Positions 8,944 to 18,287 of a stretch of DNA of 64,000 nt are shown piece by piece (positions within the stretch are counted from its first letter, which is position 1; the number at the start of each line of letters is the position of its first letter). The DNA is taken from positions 649,641-713,640 of the forward strand of contig NZ_SORN01000002.1 of assembly GCF_004366635.1 (NCBI RefSeq). Reading direction: 5' to 3'. The notes beneath the pieces are model-generated. The model saw only the letters and a program-made list of their open reading frames with translations, did not search any database and was not told the DNA's origin. The position numbers and the translations under genes were made by a program. Source of the DNA: Roseinatronobacter bogoriensis DSM 18756 (GTDB lineage Bacteria; Pseudomonadota; Alphaproteobacteria; Rhodobacterales; Rhodobacteraceae).

Positions 8944-11195
8944 GCGTCACTACTCGCCATTTTTGTCATGTCTTCCTCGGTCATCTGTTGGGGGGACAGG
9001 CGCGGCAATCGGATCACAGCCTTTGCGCCAGCATGGGTGTCGCCCTCAAAAATCTCTGCATCTTCAAGCCGCAAGGTGCCGCCGTGTTCTTCCATAATTT
9101 TCCGTACAATCGACAGGCCAAGCCCGGTTCCGGCTGCGCGGGTCGTCACATAAGGTTCGAACAGTCGCGCGCGATCCTCTGGAAGGCCGATCCCGTTGTC
9201 AGAAATCGTGATGCGCAATTCTGCATCCTGCGCCTCGAAACACACCCGTATTTCTGGAACAAATGCTGGCGTGTCTTCATTTTCTAACCTTGTTTCAATA
9301 GCTTCCCCGGCATTCTTAATCAGGTTTGTAAAGGCTTGCGCCATCATCGTTTCATCAACTTCAACGATTACAGGGGTATCGGGCAGCTTCGTTTGGAACC
9401 TGACATCCGGCTGCCCGCTTTCCTGCAACAAGGTGCAATCGCGCAGAATTGCCGCCAGATCATGCGGACGGCGATCCGGCTCCGGCATGCGTGCAAACCG
9501 GGAAAATTCATCAACGATGCGGCGTAAATCATTGGTTTGGCGAACAATTACAGATGTAAGCTGCGACAGGCTTTCTGCGTCTTCTGCGTCCAGCTTGCGC
9601 GAAAATTTTCGTTCGATCCGCTCAGACGAAAGCTGAATCGGGGTGAGCGGGTTCTTGATTTCATGCGCGATCCGGCGCGCCACATCCCCCCAAGCGGCCA
9701 TGCGCTGCGCAGAGACAAGTTCGCTTACATCGTCAAAGGCCACAACATAGCCTTCCAGTTGCGCATCACTGCGACGGCGTTCGGCCATGCGCACCAGCAA
9801 AGTTTCCAGCCTGCCAGAACGCGAGAGCCTGAGTTCTTCCTGTACGCGGCCAAGATTGGTTGAGGTGCTGCGCAAACGATCCAGAAGCGGCGCAAATTCC
9901 GGCACGACCTGGTCGAGCGGCTCGGCCGGGCTGGCTGTCTCGTCCAACTCCAACATAGCGACCGCCGCACGGTTGATGAACTCCACCCTGCCCTCAGCAT
10001 CCAGTCCGATCACGCCCGCAGTTACAGACCCAAGCACCGAGTCGAACAAGCGCCTGCGCGCTTCGATCTGGCGGTTATTTTCAAGCAGGGTTTCGCGCTG
10101 GCCCTTCAATTGCCGCGTCATCTGATTGAAAACGCGCCCCAGCAGCGCAATTTCATCATCATCGCGCGCGACTCTCACCTGCACGTCCAGATCGCCGCTG
10201 CCCACCTGCCCCGCGGCCTCGGCCAAACGCCCGACAGGACGCGCAAGCCGTTCGGCAAAATTCAGCCCCAGCCAGATGGACCCCAGAATGAGAATAAGCG
10301 CGAACCCAAGATAAAGCGCACCGAATTGAAACAGCAATCGCCCGCGCTCGCGTTCAAGCTGCTGGTAGAACACAACTGTTTCACGGGTTTCATCCAACAA
10401 GCTCAGGATATTGCCATCCACCTCTCTGGCAACATAGAGATACCGGTCAAAGTAATTATCCAAGGCAACAAGCGCACGGAATTCATTGTTGGGCCAATCG
10501 CGGATAATCACAATCTCTTCCTGAGCCTGCGCGATCTGTTCTGGCGTCAGCGGGGTGAAATTGAACCTAAAAGACCGCTCTCCGCGCGCGCGGATCTCAC
10601 CCTCGCCATCGACGATGAAGGCCACGCGCAGGCCACGCTGAATCTGCGCTTGCGCCTCGGACAACAAGCTGCGCAATTCACCCTCTTCAAGCAGCGGAAA
10701 GACACGGCGCACAGTTTCAAGATATGCGGCCAATTCGCCCGCATCCGTGCGCAAATCGCGTTCCTGCTCGAATTGGTACGCCTCTGCGGCGGCAAGCGAA
10801 TTGCCGACCACGCGCTGCACCCGATCCGAAAACCACCCCTCAAGCCCGACATTCAGTGTAAGTGCCGCAAAAACGGCCACTGTCACCGTTGGCACCAGGG
10901 CGATGGTCGCGAACAGCGTAGACAGCCGCAAATGTAGCCGCGACCCGGCCGAATCCGACCGTCGTGCCGCGACCAGCCGCGCAACGCGCATGGCGACCAG
11001 CGCCGCGATAATCAGGACATAAACAAGATCAGCCAGCAGGACCAGCAACAGGCTGCGCGAGTCGAACACCTGCCCCATTGGCCCCAAAGCCATAAGGGTC
11101 AGAAATACAAGCAGCGGTCCTGTCAGAACCAGAACCAAAGCCATGCGGTTGGACAAGCGTCCATCCCCCATTCCGGTCATCGCCGTCTTCAACAT
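8940..11195 (-). CDS. ntrY: Sensor histidine kinase NtrY
   Basis: NtrY is a membrane histidine kinase for NtrX, tied to nitrogen and redox responses. The start at 11195 (MLKTAMTG) gives about 751 residues. An upstream in-frame start at 11297 would add a polar stretch without support. Several N-terminal membrane helices flank a large periplasmic region, then come HAMP (after the last helix), PAS (SVTAGVIGLDAEGRVEFINR), the H-box RIAHEIKNPLTP and an HATPase domain (DNGIGLPED, GTGLGLSIV). It is coupled to ntrX by a 4-bp overlap. Confidence 0.93.
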   Translation of the reverse strand: MLKTAMTGMGDGRLSNRMALVLVLTGPLLVFLTLMALGPMGQVFDSRSLLLVLLADLVYVLIIAALVAMRVARLVAARRSDSAGSRLHLRLSTLFATIALVPTVTVAVFAALTLNVGLEGWFSDRVQRVVGNSLAAAEAYQFEQERDLRTDAGELAAYLETVRRVFPLLEEGELRSLLSEAQAQIQRGLRVAFIVDGEGEIRARGERSFRFNFTPLTPEQIAQAQEEIVIIRDWPNNEFRALVALDNYFDRYLYVAREVDGNILSLLDETRETVVFYQQLERERGRLLFQFGALYLGFALILILGSIWLGLNFAERLARPVGRLAEAAGQVGSGDLDVQVRVARDDDEIALLGRVFNQMTRQLKGQRETLLENNRQIEARRRLFDSVLGSVTAGVIGLDAEGRVEFINRAAVAMLELDETASPAEPLDQVVPEFAPLLDRLRSTSTNLGRVQEELRLSRSGRLETLLVRMAERRRSDAQLEGYVVAFDDVSELVSAQRMAAWGDVARRIAHEIKNPLTPIQLSSERIERKFSRKLDAEDAESLSQLTSVIVRQTNDLRRIVDEFSRFARMPEPDRRPHDLAAILRDCTLLQESGQPDVRFQTKLPDTPVIVEVDETMMAQAFTNLIKNAGEAIETRLENEDTPAFVPEIRVCFEAQDAELRITISDNGIGLPEDRARLFEPYVTTRAAGTGLGLSIVRKIMEEHGGTLRLEDAEIFEGDTHAGAKAVIRLPRLSPQQMTEEDMTKMASSDA

Positions 11196-11344
11196 GGGCG
11201 ATCTGGTTCCCTGATCACGCGCACCCCCTCCGCCAGCATCTTTTCCGTCAAAAGGGATAGTCCTTTTGCACGATGCGTTGCGGCGAGTTTGCCACATGAC
11301 CTGTGGTAATTCTACATCAAATCACAATTTGTCAGACGCGCAGA

Positions 11345-12736
11345 TCAAGTCAGTTTTCGTCTGCGCGAGACGGCAATATCAAGCTCGGTGATTTTCTTGC
11401 GCAATGTGTTGCGATTGATCCCCAGAAGGTCAGCGCAACGCGCCTGATTTCCGCCTGTCGCGTCCAAAGCCAGTTCTATCAACGGGGTTTCCACTTCGCG
11501 CAGAATGCGCCCATACAATCCCGGGGGCGGCAAATCCTGCCCATGCAGATCGAAATATCGGCGCAAATGTCGCGCGACGGACTCTGACAGGGTTTCATCG
11601 GTGAAACGATCCCCGACTGTCACAGCACTTGGCTGGCTGTGCAACGCCGCCTCAATCTCCGCGCGCGAGATGATCGGGTCCGTGCTGGTCAGCCCAAGGC
11701 GGCGCAAGGTATTTTGCAACTGTCGCACATTGCCGGGCCACGAATACAGGCGCACAACCTCCATCGCTTCGGGCGAGAGGCTGCGCAGGGTCGCACCTTC
11801 ATCCGCAGCTTGTGACAGGAAGTGACGCGACAGTGGCTCCAGATCATCGATCCGTTCGCGCAGCGTGGGCACATTCAGCACCACACCACCCAACCGATAA
11901 TACAGATCCTCGCGCAAGCCACCTTCGGCCAAAGCGCGTGTCAGATTGCCCTGTGCGGTTGCCATGACGCGCGGCCCGTCCTCGGGCAAGGCATCCAGCA
12001 GACGCGCTGCGCGCAGTTGCGCATCCGTGTCGTATGACAGGATTTCATCAAACAACAGCGTTCCCCCGCGCACACGCGACATCAGCACCTGCGCGCCGTC
12101 GAAAGTGTTCAGGTCTTCGGCTGTGGCGGCCACAAAGGGCTGATTGCGCCGATCCGACAGGTCATGCAGGGTGCGTGCGATCAGGGATTTCCCTGTCCCG
12201 GATTCGCCCAGGATCAGCACAGGCATGGCAGAGTTGATGACCCGCGCGATCAGCCGGTACAGCTCCTGCATGACCGGTGTGCGGCCAACCAGAGGCATGG
12301 ACTCCATGCTCAGCATATCGCCGCGCGGCGCCGGGCTTGGCCGGGCAGGTGGTTCATTTGACCCAACGCGACGGCGGTTCTTCATGGCCGCCCCCGCCCG
12401 CTTCAACAGGTCAGGCAGGTCGAAAGGTTTCGGCAGGTAGTCATGTGCATCCACCTCATTGGCCTGGATGGCGGTCATGATCGTATTTTGCGCCGAAATC
12501 ACTATAACAGGCAGGTCGGGGCGCTCCTGCGATATCTTGGGGATCATCTCGATCCCATTGCCATCGGGCATCATCACATCTGTGATCACCAGATCGCCGC
12601 GCCCCTCTTCGACCCAGCGCATCAACGTGGTCAGGCTGGAGGTGGCATGCACCTTGCAACCCGCGCGTGTCAGCGCCTGTGTCAGGACAGTGCGGATCGT
12701 GCGATCATCATCTGCCACCAGAACTGTGCCGTCCAT
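11345..12736 (-). CDS. ntrC: Nitrogen regulator NtrC (lacks GAFTGA loop)
   Basis: NtrC is the response regulator activating nitrogen assimilation genes. The receiver domain is at 1-115 with D53 in VITDVMMPDG. The AAA+ domain has Walker A GESGTGKS at 177-184 and Walker B LLFDE at about 227-231. A Fis-type HTH (CADLLGINRNTLRKKI) is at the C-terminus. Residues 205-225, where GAFTGA should lie, read DLNTFDGAQVLMSRVRGG, so the sigma-54 loop is absent. This matches the known Rhodobacter capsulatus NtrC, which works with the housekeeping sigma factor. It starts at the last base of the ntrB stop region. Confidence 0.95.
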   Translation of the reverse strand: MDGTVLVADDDRTIRTVLTQALTRAGCKVHATSSLTTLMRWVEEGRGDLVITDVMMPDGNGIEMIPKISQERPDLPVIVISAQNTIMTAIQANEVDAHDYLPKPFDLPDLLKRAGAAMKNRRRVGSNEPPARPSPAPRGDMLSMESMPLVGRTPVMQELYRLIARVINSAMPVLILGESGTGKSLIARTLHDLSDRRNQPFVAATAEDLNTFDGAQVLMSRVRGGTLLFDEILSYDTDAQLRAARLLDALPEDGPRVMATAQGNLTRALAEGGLREDLYYRLGGVVLNVPTLRERIDDLEPLSRHFLSQAADEGATLRSLSPEAMEVVRLYSWPGNVRQLQNTLRRLGLTSTDPIISRAEIEAALHSQPSAVTVGDRFTDETLSESVARHLRRYFDLHGQDLPPPGLYGRILREVETPLIELALDATGGNQARCADLLGINRNTLRKKITELDIAVSRRRKLT

Positions 12737-13830
12737 CAGCGACTCTCCTTGCTGTCAGTCATCTTGGGTGCCCGAGGCAGTGATATCCGAAACACCGTGC
12801 GTCCGGGCCTGCTGTCAACCGAGACCCAGCCATCATGCGCTGCGATGATTTTCGACACCAATGCCAGACCAAGGCCTGTGCCGTTTTCACGCCCGGAAAC
12901 AAAAGGGTCAAATACCTCATCTGCAATCTCGGCAGGTAATCCGGGGCCATCGTCGATGATCTCGACATGAATGGGCAAGGCGACGTCCTGCCCACTGGCA
13001 CCGCGCAACCGCAGAGATTGCTCAAAAAACGTCTTGATGCGAATGCGCCCGCCCATCATCTGTGCGTGCGCGGCATTCTTCAGCAGGTTCAGGAATACCT
13101 GTAAAAGCTGGTCTGCATCTGCCCAGACCGGCGGAAGCGAAGGGTCATAGGAATCGCGGATCTGCATATGTGCCGCAAACCCCACCTCAGCAGAACGGCG
13201 CGCCCTTTCCAGAACATCGTGAATATTCACAGCACGACATTCAGGGGGGCGCTGGTTGCCGAACTGCTCAACCTGATCCAGCAATTTGACGATGCGCTGC
13301 GTCTCGGCCACGATCAGATCGGTCAATGCGCGATCCTCGCCACTTAGCCCCATTGAAAGAAGCTGCGCCGCACCCGTTATTCCCGCCAGAGGGTTCTTGA
13401 TCTCATGCGCCAGCATCTGCGACATGCCAATCGCAGAACGTGCGGCATGGCGAATGCCATCCGCCTTGCCCAGCTTTCCTGCGATTTCGCGCGGGGTCAT
13501 CAGCATCAGAACCAGATCACGCCTATCCCCCAACAGCGCAAGCTGGATTGCGCAATGCACACTCGGGCGCTCGCCCTGCGTGACGGGCACATCATTGATG
13601 AAAACTGGCGCGCGGTTTTCGCGGCATCGTTGCAATGCCGTTTCTATCGGCGCGTCAATCTGGACAATCTGCGCCAGGGGCCGCTCCAGCACCGACCGAC
13701 GCGACAGGCTGAGGAATTGTTCTGCTGCCGGGTTACAATCGATAATACATTCCGCCCCGTTCTTCTGTCCGATCATCAGGGCGGGAACAGGCAAGGCAGA
13801 CCAAATCGTCCCCGTGGGCGGCGGTGTCAT
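12736..13830 (-). CDS. ntrB: Nitrogen regulation sensor kinase NtrB
   Basis: NtrB phosphorylates and dephosphorylates NtrC under control of PII. The 364-residue soluble protein has a PAS-like N-terminal domain (about 10-120), the H-box with H142 in LAHEIKNPLAG, and an HATPase domain with DDGPGLPAE and GTGLGLALV. It has no membrane helix, as in other NtrB proteins. It overlaps dusB upstream by 4 bp and ntrC downstream by one base, so dusB-ntrB-ntrC form one unit. Confidence 0.95.
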   Translation of the reverse strand: MTPPPTGTIWSALPVPALMIGQKNGAECIIDCNPAAEQFLSLSRRSVLERPLAQIVQIDAPIETALQRCRENRAPVFINDVPVTQGERPSVHCAIQLALLGDRRDLVLMLMTPREIAGKLGKADGIRHAARSAIGMSQMLAHEIKNPLAGITGAAQLLSMGLSGEDRALTDLIVAETQRIVKLLDQVEQFGNQRPPECRAVNIHDVLERARRSAEVGFAAHMQIRDSYDPSLPPVWADADQLLQVFLNLLKNAAHAQMMGGRIRIKTFFEQSLRLRGASGQDVALPIHVEIIDDGPGLPAEIADEVFDPFVSGRENGTGLGLALVSKIIAAHDGWVSVDSRPGRTVFRISLPRAPKMTDSKESR

Positions 13831-14876
13831 GCTGCGCGCTCCAGATCCTGCTGAGGCGCCAATGCATCGGGCAGCAGGCGCAACACCTCTGCAGGATCGG
13901 TCGCCGTCAATAGCTTGTGTCGCAGCACAGTCGAGCCATGTGCCGCATCGCTATACCAGCCCAAGTGCTTTCGCGCGGTCTTGAGGCCAAGCTCACGACC
14001 ATAAAACGAAAGAATCGCTTCATAATGCGCGCTGACCAGGGCAACCAGTGCTTTTGCCTCGGGAACCTCAGGCGGCGCATATCCGAACAGATCGGCGGCA
14101 ACCTGCGCCAGCAGCCAGGGCCGCCCCTGCGCACCACGTCCAATCATCACGCCAGCCGCGCCTGACTGTGCCAGGGCCGTGCGCGCCGTTGCACGCGATG
14201 TGACATCGCCATTGGCGATCACCGGCACAGGACAGGCCCGCACTACATTACCGATAGCGGCCCAATCGGCCTTGCCTTTGTAAAACTGGCACCGCGTGCG
14301 ACCATGGATTGTGACCATGCGAACGCCCGCATTCGCTGCGCGCACCGCAAGCCCTGCCGCGTTCAGGCTATCATCATCCCAGCCCAAACGGGTTTTGAGC
14401 GTCACAGGAACATCAACAGCAGAAACCACAGCCTCAATCAGGCGCAGGGCAAGATCAGGCTCGCGCATCAGGGCAGACCCGGACATGCCGCCGACGACTT
14501 TCTTGGCCGGGCACCCCATATTTATGTCAATGATCTCGGCCCCGTTATCGGCGACCATGCGCGCGGCCTCGGACAGCCAATAGGCGTCACGACCAGCAAG
14601 CTGAACGGCAGTGCGCACCTCGCCCAAACCCAGTTCGGCGCGCGCTTTGGCCCGCATCGAGGGCTTGGCTTGCACCATCTCCTGACTGGCGACCATCTCG
14701 GACACGACCAGCCCCGCGCCAAAACCCGCGACCACTCTGCGGAAGGGAAGATCGGTTATTCCTGCGAGAGGCGCCAGCAGTACAGGCGGGTTGATTCCCA
14801 GCTCTGCCAATGGCCCACCATCGGGGGCGCGATCAGTTTTGTGGTCTTCGTGCATCAAGCTGCCCTGTACTCTCAT
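13827..14876 (-). CDS. dusB: tRNA-dihydrouridine synthase DusB (NifR3)
   Basis: DusB is an FMN enzyme that reduces uridines in the tRNA D-loop. It is often called nifR3 when ahead of ntrBC. The product shows the TIM-barrel start PPVLLAPLAGITDLPFRR, the catalytic Cys region NMGCPAKKVVGG and the FMN-binding IGRGAQGRPWL motif near the C-terminus. The start at 14876 has an AGGA eight bases upstream. 14855 and 14912 are in-frame alternatives. It overlaps ntrB by 4 bp. Confidence 0.93.
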   Translation of the reverse strand: MRVQGSLMHEDHKTDRAPDGGPLAELGINPPVLLAPLAGITDLPFRRVVAGFGAGLVVSEMVASQEMVQAKPSMRAKARAELGLGEVRTAVQLAGRDAYWLSEAARMVADNGAEIIDINMGCPAKKVVGGMSGSALMREPDLALRLIEAVVSAVDVPVTLKTRLGWDDDSLNAAGLAVRAANAGVRMVTIHGRTRCQFYKGKADWAAIGNVVRACPVPVIANGDVTSRATARTALAQSGAAGVMIGRGAQGRPWLLAQVAADLFGYAPPEVPEAKALVALVSAHYEAILSFYGRELGLKTARKHLGWYSDAAHGSTVLRHKLLTATDPAEVLRLLPDALAPQQDLERAA

Positions 14877-15047
14877 GTGCTTTGTCCTAGCCCTGCATAT
14901 CCCTTGACGCAAACCAGATCAGCGGAAATCTGGCGAGAATTTCATCAAATGATTAAATTATAGGCACAAAATTTAGGCTATCGCGCGGATTGTCAGCACG
15001 GGTTGCTTCGGCCTATAGCAGGTTCGTATATTTCAAAGGGACACCAT

Positions 15048-16211
15048 ATGCACCACAACATTGCAGCACTTATCGTCGCGGCAGGGCGCGGGACACGCGC
15101 GGGTGGCGACCTGCCCAAGCAATGGCGCGAATTGGCAGGGCGCAGCGTTCTGGAACATACATTGGATGCATTCCGACGCGCTGGCATCAAGCGCATCATT
15201 CTTGTGATTCACCCGGATGACCGAGAGAAGGCAAATCGACTGGTGGCCCCGGACGTGACCCTAGTAAACGGGGGGGATACGCGGGTCACATCGGTTCGTG
15301 CAGCACTTGAGTCACTTGTGACCGACGCACCGCAGCATGTCCTTATTCATGACGGTGCGCGCCCGCTGGTCAGCGCAAGCGTGATCAATGATGTCCGCGA
15401 TGCCTTGCGCCATGCCGAAGGCGCTGCCCCCGCCTTGCCTGTCGTCGATGCGCTCTGGCGTGGCACTGACGGGCATGTTGCCGCCGCAGTACCCCGCGCT
15501 GGTCTTTTCCGGGCACAAACACCCCAAGGTTTTGGTTTTTCTTTCATTCTGCAAGCCCATCGCGCCTATGAAGGAGAGGCGGCAGATGATGTCGAGATCG
15601 CGCGCGCTGCGGGTATGGAAATCGTCATGACACCGGGTTGTGAAGATAATATAAAGCTGACCTATCAGGCAGATTTCGACCGTGCAGAACGGCTGATTAC
15701 ACACAGACAGGAACGCGACATGGATATTCGGCTGGGCAATGGATATGATGTGCATCGCTTCGGGCCGGGCGACGGCTGTTGGCTATGCGGTATAAAAGTG
15801 CCCCATAACCGCGCGCTGCAAGGCCATTCTGACGCAGATGTGGGCATGCATGCCCTGACAGATGCGATTTATGGCGCGCTGGCAGAGGGCGATATCGGGC
15901 GCCATTTCCCGCCCAGTGACCCGCAATGGAAAGGCGCGGACAGCCGGATATTCCTGCGCCATGCTGTCGAGTTGATGCGCGAACGGGGTTTTCGGCTGAA
16001 CAATTGCGATGTGACCTTGGTCTGCGAGCACCCGAAGATCGGACCACACGCGCGGGCCATGCAGGCGGAACTTGCTGAAATCATGGGTTGCGAAGTGCAT
16101 CGGGTCAGCGTCAAGGCCACCACGTCCGAGCGTCTGGGCTTTACCGGCCGCGAGGAAGGCATTGCTGCGATTGCCACGGCCTGCCTTGGCCGCAATGCTG
16201 GCGACACCTGA
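15048..16211 (+). CDS. ispDF: Bifunctional IspD/IspF (MEP pathway)
   Basis: This fused enzyme catalyses two steps of the non-mevalonate isoprenoid pathway: cytidylyltransferase (IspD) and MEcPP synthase (IspF). Residues 1-225 are IspD with ALIVAAGRGTRAGGDLPKQW, and the rest is IspF, starting IRLGNGYDVHRF, with metal-binding DVH and HSDADV. The ATG at 15048 has AAAGGG seven bases upstream. An in-frame ATG at 15003 lacks this. Fused ispDF is usual in alphaproteobacteria. It is transcribed divergently from dusB. Confidence 0.97.
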   Translation: MHHNIAALIVAAGRGTRAGGDLPKQWRELAGRSVLEHTLDAFRRAGIKRIILVIHPDDREKANRLVAPDVTLVNGGDTRVTSVRAALESLVTDAPQHVLIHDGARPLVSASVINDVRDALRHAEGAAPALPVVDALWRGTDGHVAAAVPRAGLFRAQTPQGFGFSFILQAHRAYEGEAADDVEIARAAGMEIVMTPGCEDNIKLTYQADFDRAERLITHRQERDMDIRLGNGYDVHRFGPGDGCWLCGIKVPHNRALQGHSDADVGMHALTDAIYGALAEGDIGRHFPPSDPQWKGADSRIFLRHAVELMRERGFRLNNCDVTLVCEHPKIGPHARAMQAELAEIMGCEVHRVSVKATTSERLGFTGREEGIAAIATACLGRNAGDT

Positions 16212-16343
16212 TCCGGGGCAGCTGGACTAGCTGTGTTGCGTTGCCCCTTCTACAGAAAGCAACACGGCAAAGGCAAACAGGGCACTGCTATCTTTGGCAG
16301 GCTTGAACGCCCTGCTGGCCGACGTCGCTGCATAAGGTCACGC

Positions 16344-16856
16344 TCAGTAGATATACCTGATCTGGTCGCCCCAATACCGCTCCAGCTTTTTCAGGCTACG
16401 CGCAACAGTGTCGAGTGTGCTGTAATCGACAATTTCGTCCTGCTGCATTTTACGCGCATGCTGCGAGAACATATCAGCAAGTTTGTCGCGGACTTCCTGT
16501 CCTTGTGGCGTCAGGCGCACGCGCACAGACCGCTTGTCGACCGCACAGCGTTGGTGATGCATGTAACCAAGCTCAACCAGCTTCTTGAGGTTATAGGTCA
16601 CATTTGACCCCTGATAATAGCCGCGTGATTTCAGTTCCCCTGCCGTCACCTCATTGTCACCAATGTTAAACAGCAACAAAGCCTGAACCGGATTGATCGT
16701 CATGACACCCAAGCGTTCGAATTCATCTTTTATGACGTCAAGCATCAGGCGGTGAAGTCGTTCCAACAACGCAAGATTATCCAGATATCGCGACAAGTAT
16801 TCATTCCGAAGCGAAGGCCCAAATTGCTGCTGAACGCTCACCAGTATCTCCATCAT
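16344..16856 (-). CDS. ldtR: MarR-family winged-helix regulator (LdtR-like)
   Basis: This 170-residue DNA-binding protein fits the MarR fold: helix 1 at about 20-45, a winged HTH around GELKSRGYYQGSNVTYNLKK, and a C-terminal dimerisation helix. The overall sequence resembles the LdtR group known from Rhizobiales and Liberibacter, which regulates L,D-transpeptidase and stress genes. That assignment is by recognition only. The start MMEIL has a second ATG one codon in. Nearby ORFs give no clear target, although an L,D-transpeptidase gene lies at 50512. Confidence 0.75.
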   Translation of the reverse strand: MMEILVSVQQQFGPSLRNEYLSRYLDNLALLERLHRLMLDVIKDEFERLGVMTINPVQALLLFNIGDNEVTAGELKSRGYYQGSNVTYNLKKLVELGYMHHQRCAVDKRSVRVRLTPQGQEVRDKLADMFSQHARKMQQDEIVDYSTLDTVARSLKKLERYWGDQIRYIY

Positions 16857-16965
16857 GGTAAAACTTACAGAACCATCTCAGCAAGTGGCAAAGAATTCGT
16901 TAAAATGCCGCTGTCACGGGGTGATTTTTTCTAAAGTTTGAACAATAGCCAAGCCGCACAGAACA

Positions 16966-16995
16966 CCGCGCCCTCCATTGAAATGGACGGCGCGG
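16966..16995. terminator. Long inverted repeat after the cys operon
   Basis: Arms 16966-16979 and 16982-16995 pair over 14 bp with one C:C mismatch at 16973/16988 and a two-base centre. It lies about 130 bp beyond the end of the minus-strand cys operon. No T-run follows on either strand, so factor-independent termination is uncertain. It could instead protect an mRNA 3' end. Confidence 0.4.
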
Positions 16996-17127
16996 CGCTC
17001 GTGGTTTTCGTCATCTGGGGAAAGGTGCCGCCTTGAGTGACGAGGGACAGCTTGGCGGGACAAAACCGCAGCGCAATGGCGGAGGGGTCAAGGCAGCCAC
17101 GCATCGCCGGGTTGCGAACACTGGGCG

Positions 17128-17559
17128 CTAAGGGGCCGTCTGCTGCATCAGTCGCGTCTGATAATGTGGCGCCCCCCAATGGGCGTTGGATTGCCAGTCG
17201 GCTTGCGGCTGACGTTCGGCAAGCGCATCTGAAATTTCGACCTCATCAAAACCCGACCGCCGCGCCATTGCATATTGATCAGAGATCACATGCCCCCGCG
17301 CCCGCAACCGCCCCGCATACCCCATGCGGCGCAATTGGCGCGCAATGCTGAACCCCCGCCCATCTGAAAAAGCCGGAAAATCAACACGGATCATCAAGAT
17401 CCCATCCAGCCGCCCTTCCAATGCCTCTGGCGCGACATCAGAGGGCAGGTCCAGCGCAAGCGGTTGTTCGTCCGGGTCCGCGTCAAATGCCTCCAGCGGT
17501 GTGAAGCCCGCGCGCCAATCATCCGGGCCAAAGCCAGTATCCGTTACGATAATCGTCAT
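17128..17559 (-). CDS. DUF934 protein (sulfate assimilation operon)
   Basis: This 143-residue protein of the DUF934 family is found next to sulfite reductase and APS reductase genes in many proteobacteria. Its biochemical role is not established. The core motif region DFPAFSDGRGFSIARQLR, the family hallmark, is intact. The start at 17559 overlaps the cysH stop (ATGA). An in-frame start at 17694 would run deep into cysH and is rejected. It is the last gene of the operon. Confidence 0.88.
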   Translation of the reverse strand: MTIIVTDTGFGPDDWRAGFTPLEAFDADPDEQPLALDLPSDVAPEALEGRLDGILMIRVDFPAFSDGRGFSIARQLRRMGYAGRLRARGHVISDQYAMARRSGFDEVEISDALAERQPQADWQSNAHWGAPHYQTRLMQQTAP

Positions 17560-18287
17560 GCTGCATCTTCCTGTCTGATGGGCCGTGGCACGCCGCCGGT
17601 GAAATGAATACCACATTCCGTTTTCGCGGAGCCCCGCCAACGACCGGCGCGCGGGTCTTCGCCCTTGTTCACCCGCGTTGTGCAAGGCGCGCACCCAATG
17701 GACGGGTAGCCCTGCGCCACAAGCGGATGGCGCGGCAGATCATACGCGTCAAGATAATCCGCAACGCGATCTGCGTCCCAATTTGCCAGCGGGTTAAGTC
17801 GAATGCGCCCGGTTGCGGGTTCCACCTCGGCGCGTTCAAGCAGGGCGCGGGTATCAGCCTGATAGCGCTTGCGCCCCGTGATCCAGCCATCATAGCCTTG
17901 CAACGCGCGACCCAGCGGTTCGGATTTTCGCAACTGGCAGCAGGATTCAGCATCGCTACGGTGCAACAACCCGTCCGGGTCGCGGGTAAACAGTTCCGAC
18001 CTGTCAGGTGTGATCGACTGCACATTGCTCAGGCGCAGATGCGCGGCAAGGTCGCGCTGATAGGCCACGGTTTCAGGAAACAGTGCCAATGTGTCGATAA
18101 ACAGCACCGGCAAGGCGCGGTCGATCTGCGCGACCATGTGCAACAGCACCGCCGAGTCGGCCCCGAAGGACGACACCAGCGCCACCCGGTTCAGACGCGC
18201 AATCCCCGCCGCAAGAAATTGCTGCGCGGACAACGCTTCAGAGCGGGACAGAAGAACCCCGACACTGTGTTTCGGATCAGGCTGCAT
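17556..18287 (-). CDS. cysH: APS reductase (CysH family, 4Fe-4S type)
   Basis: CysH reduces adenylylsulfate to sulfite using thioredoxin. The PP-loop VSSFGADSAVLLH is near residue 40. Two cysteine pairs, CC in DAESCCQLRK and CAPC in IGCAPCTTR, mark the Fe-S-containing APS-type enzyme rather than the PAPS type. The redox-active C-terminal ECGIHF is present. The start at 18287 overlaps the sulfite reductase stop by 11 bp. Length (243) is typical. Confidence 0.94.
   Translation of the reverse strand: MQPDPKHSVGVLLSRSEALSAQQFLAAGIARLNRVALVSSFGADSAVLLHMVAQIDRALPVLFIDTLALFPETVAYQRDLAAHLRLSNVQSITPDRSELFTRDPDGLLHRSDAESCCQLRKSEPLGRALQGYDGWITGRKRYQADTRALLERAEVEPATGRIRLNPLANWDADRVADYLDAYDLPRHPLVAQGYPSIGCAPCTTRVNKGEDPRAGRWRGSAKTECGIHFTGGVPRPIRQEDAA

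Noticed and set aside
16233..16265. Inverted repeat GTGTTGC/GCAACAC after ispDF as a terminator
   Set aside because: Seven pairs with an 18-base loop and no T-run; too weak to call.
16931..17179. 82-codon minus ORF past the cys operon
   Set aside because: Overlaps the DUF934 gene by about 50 bp, spans the long inverted repeat, and the product is not recognisable.
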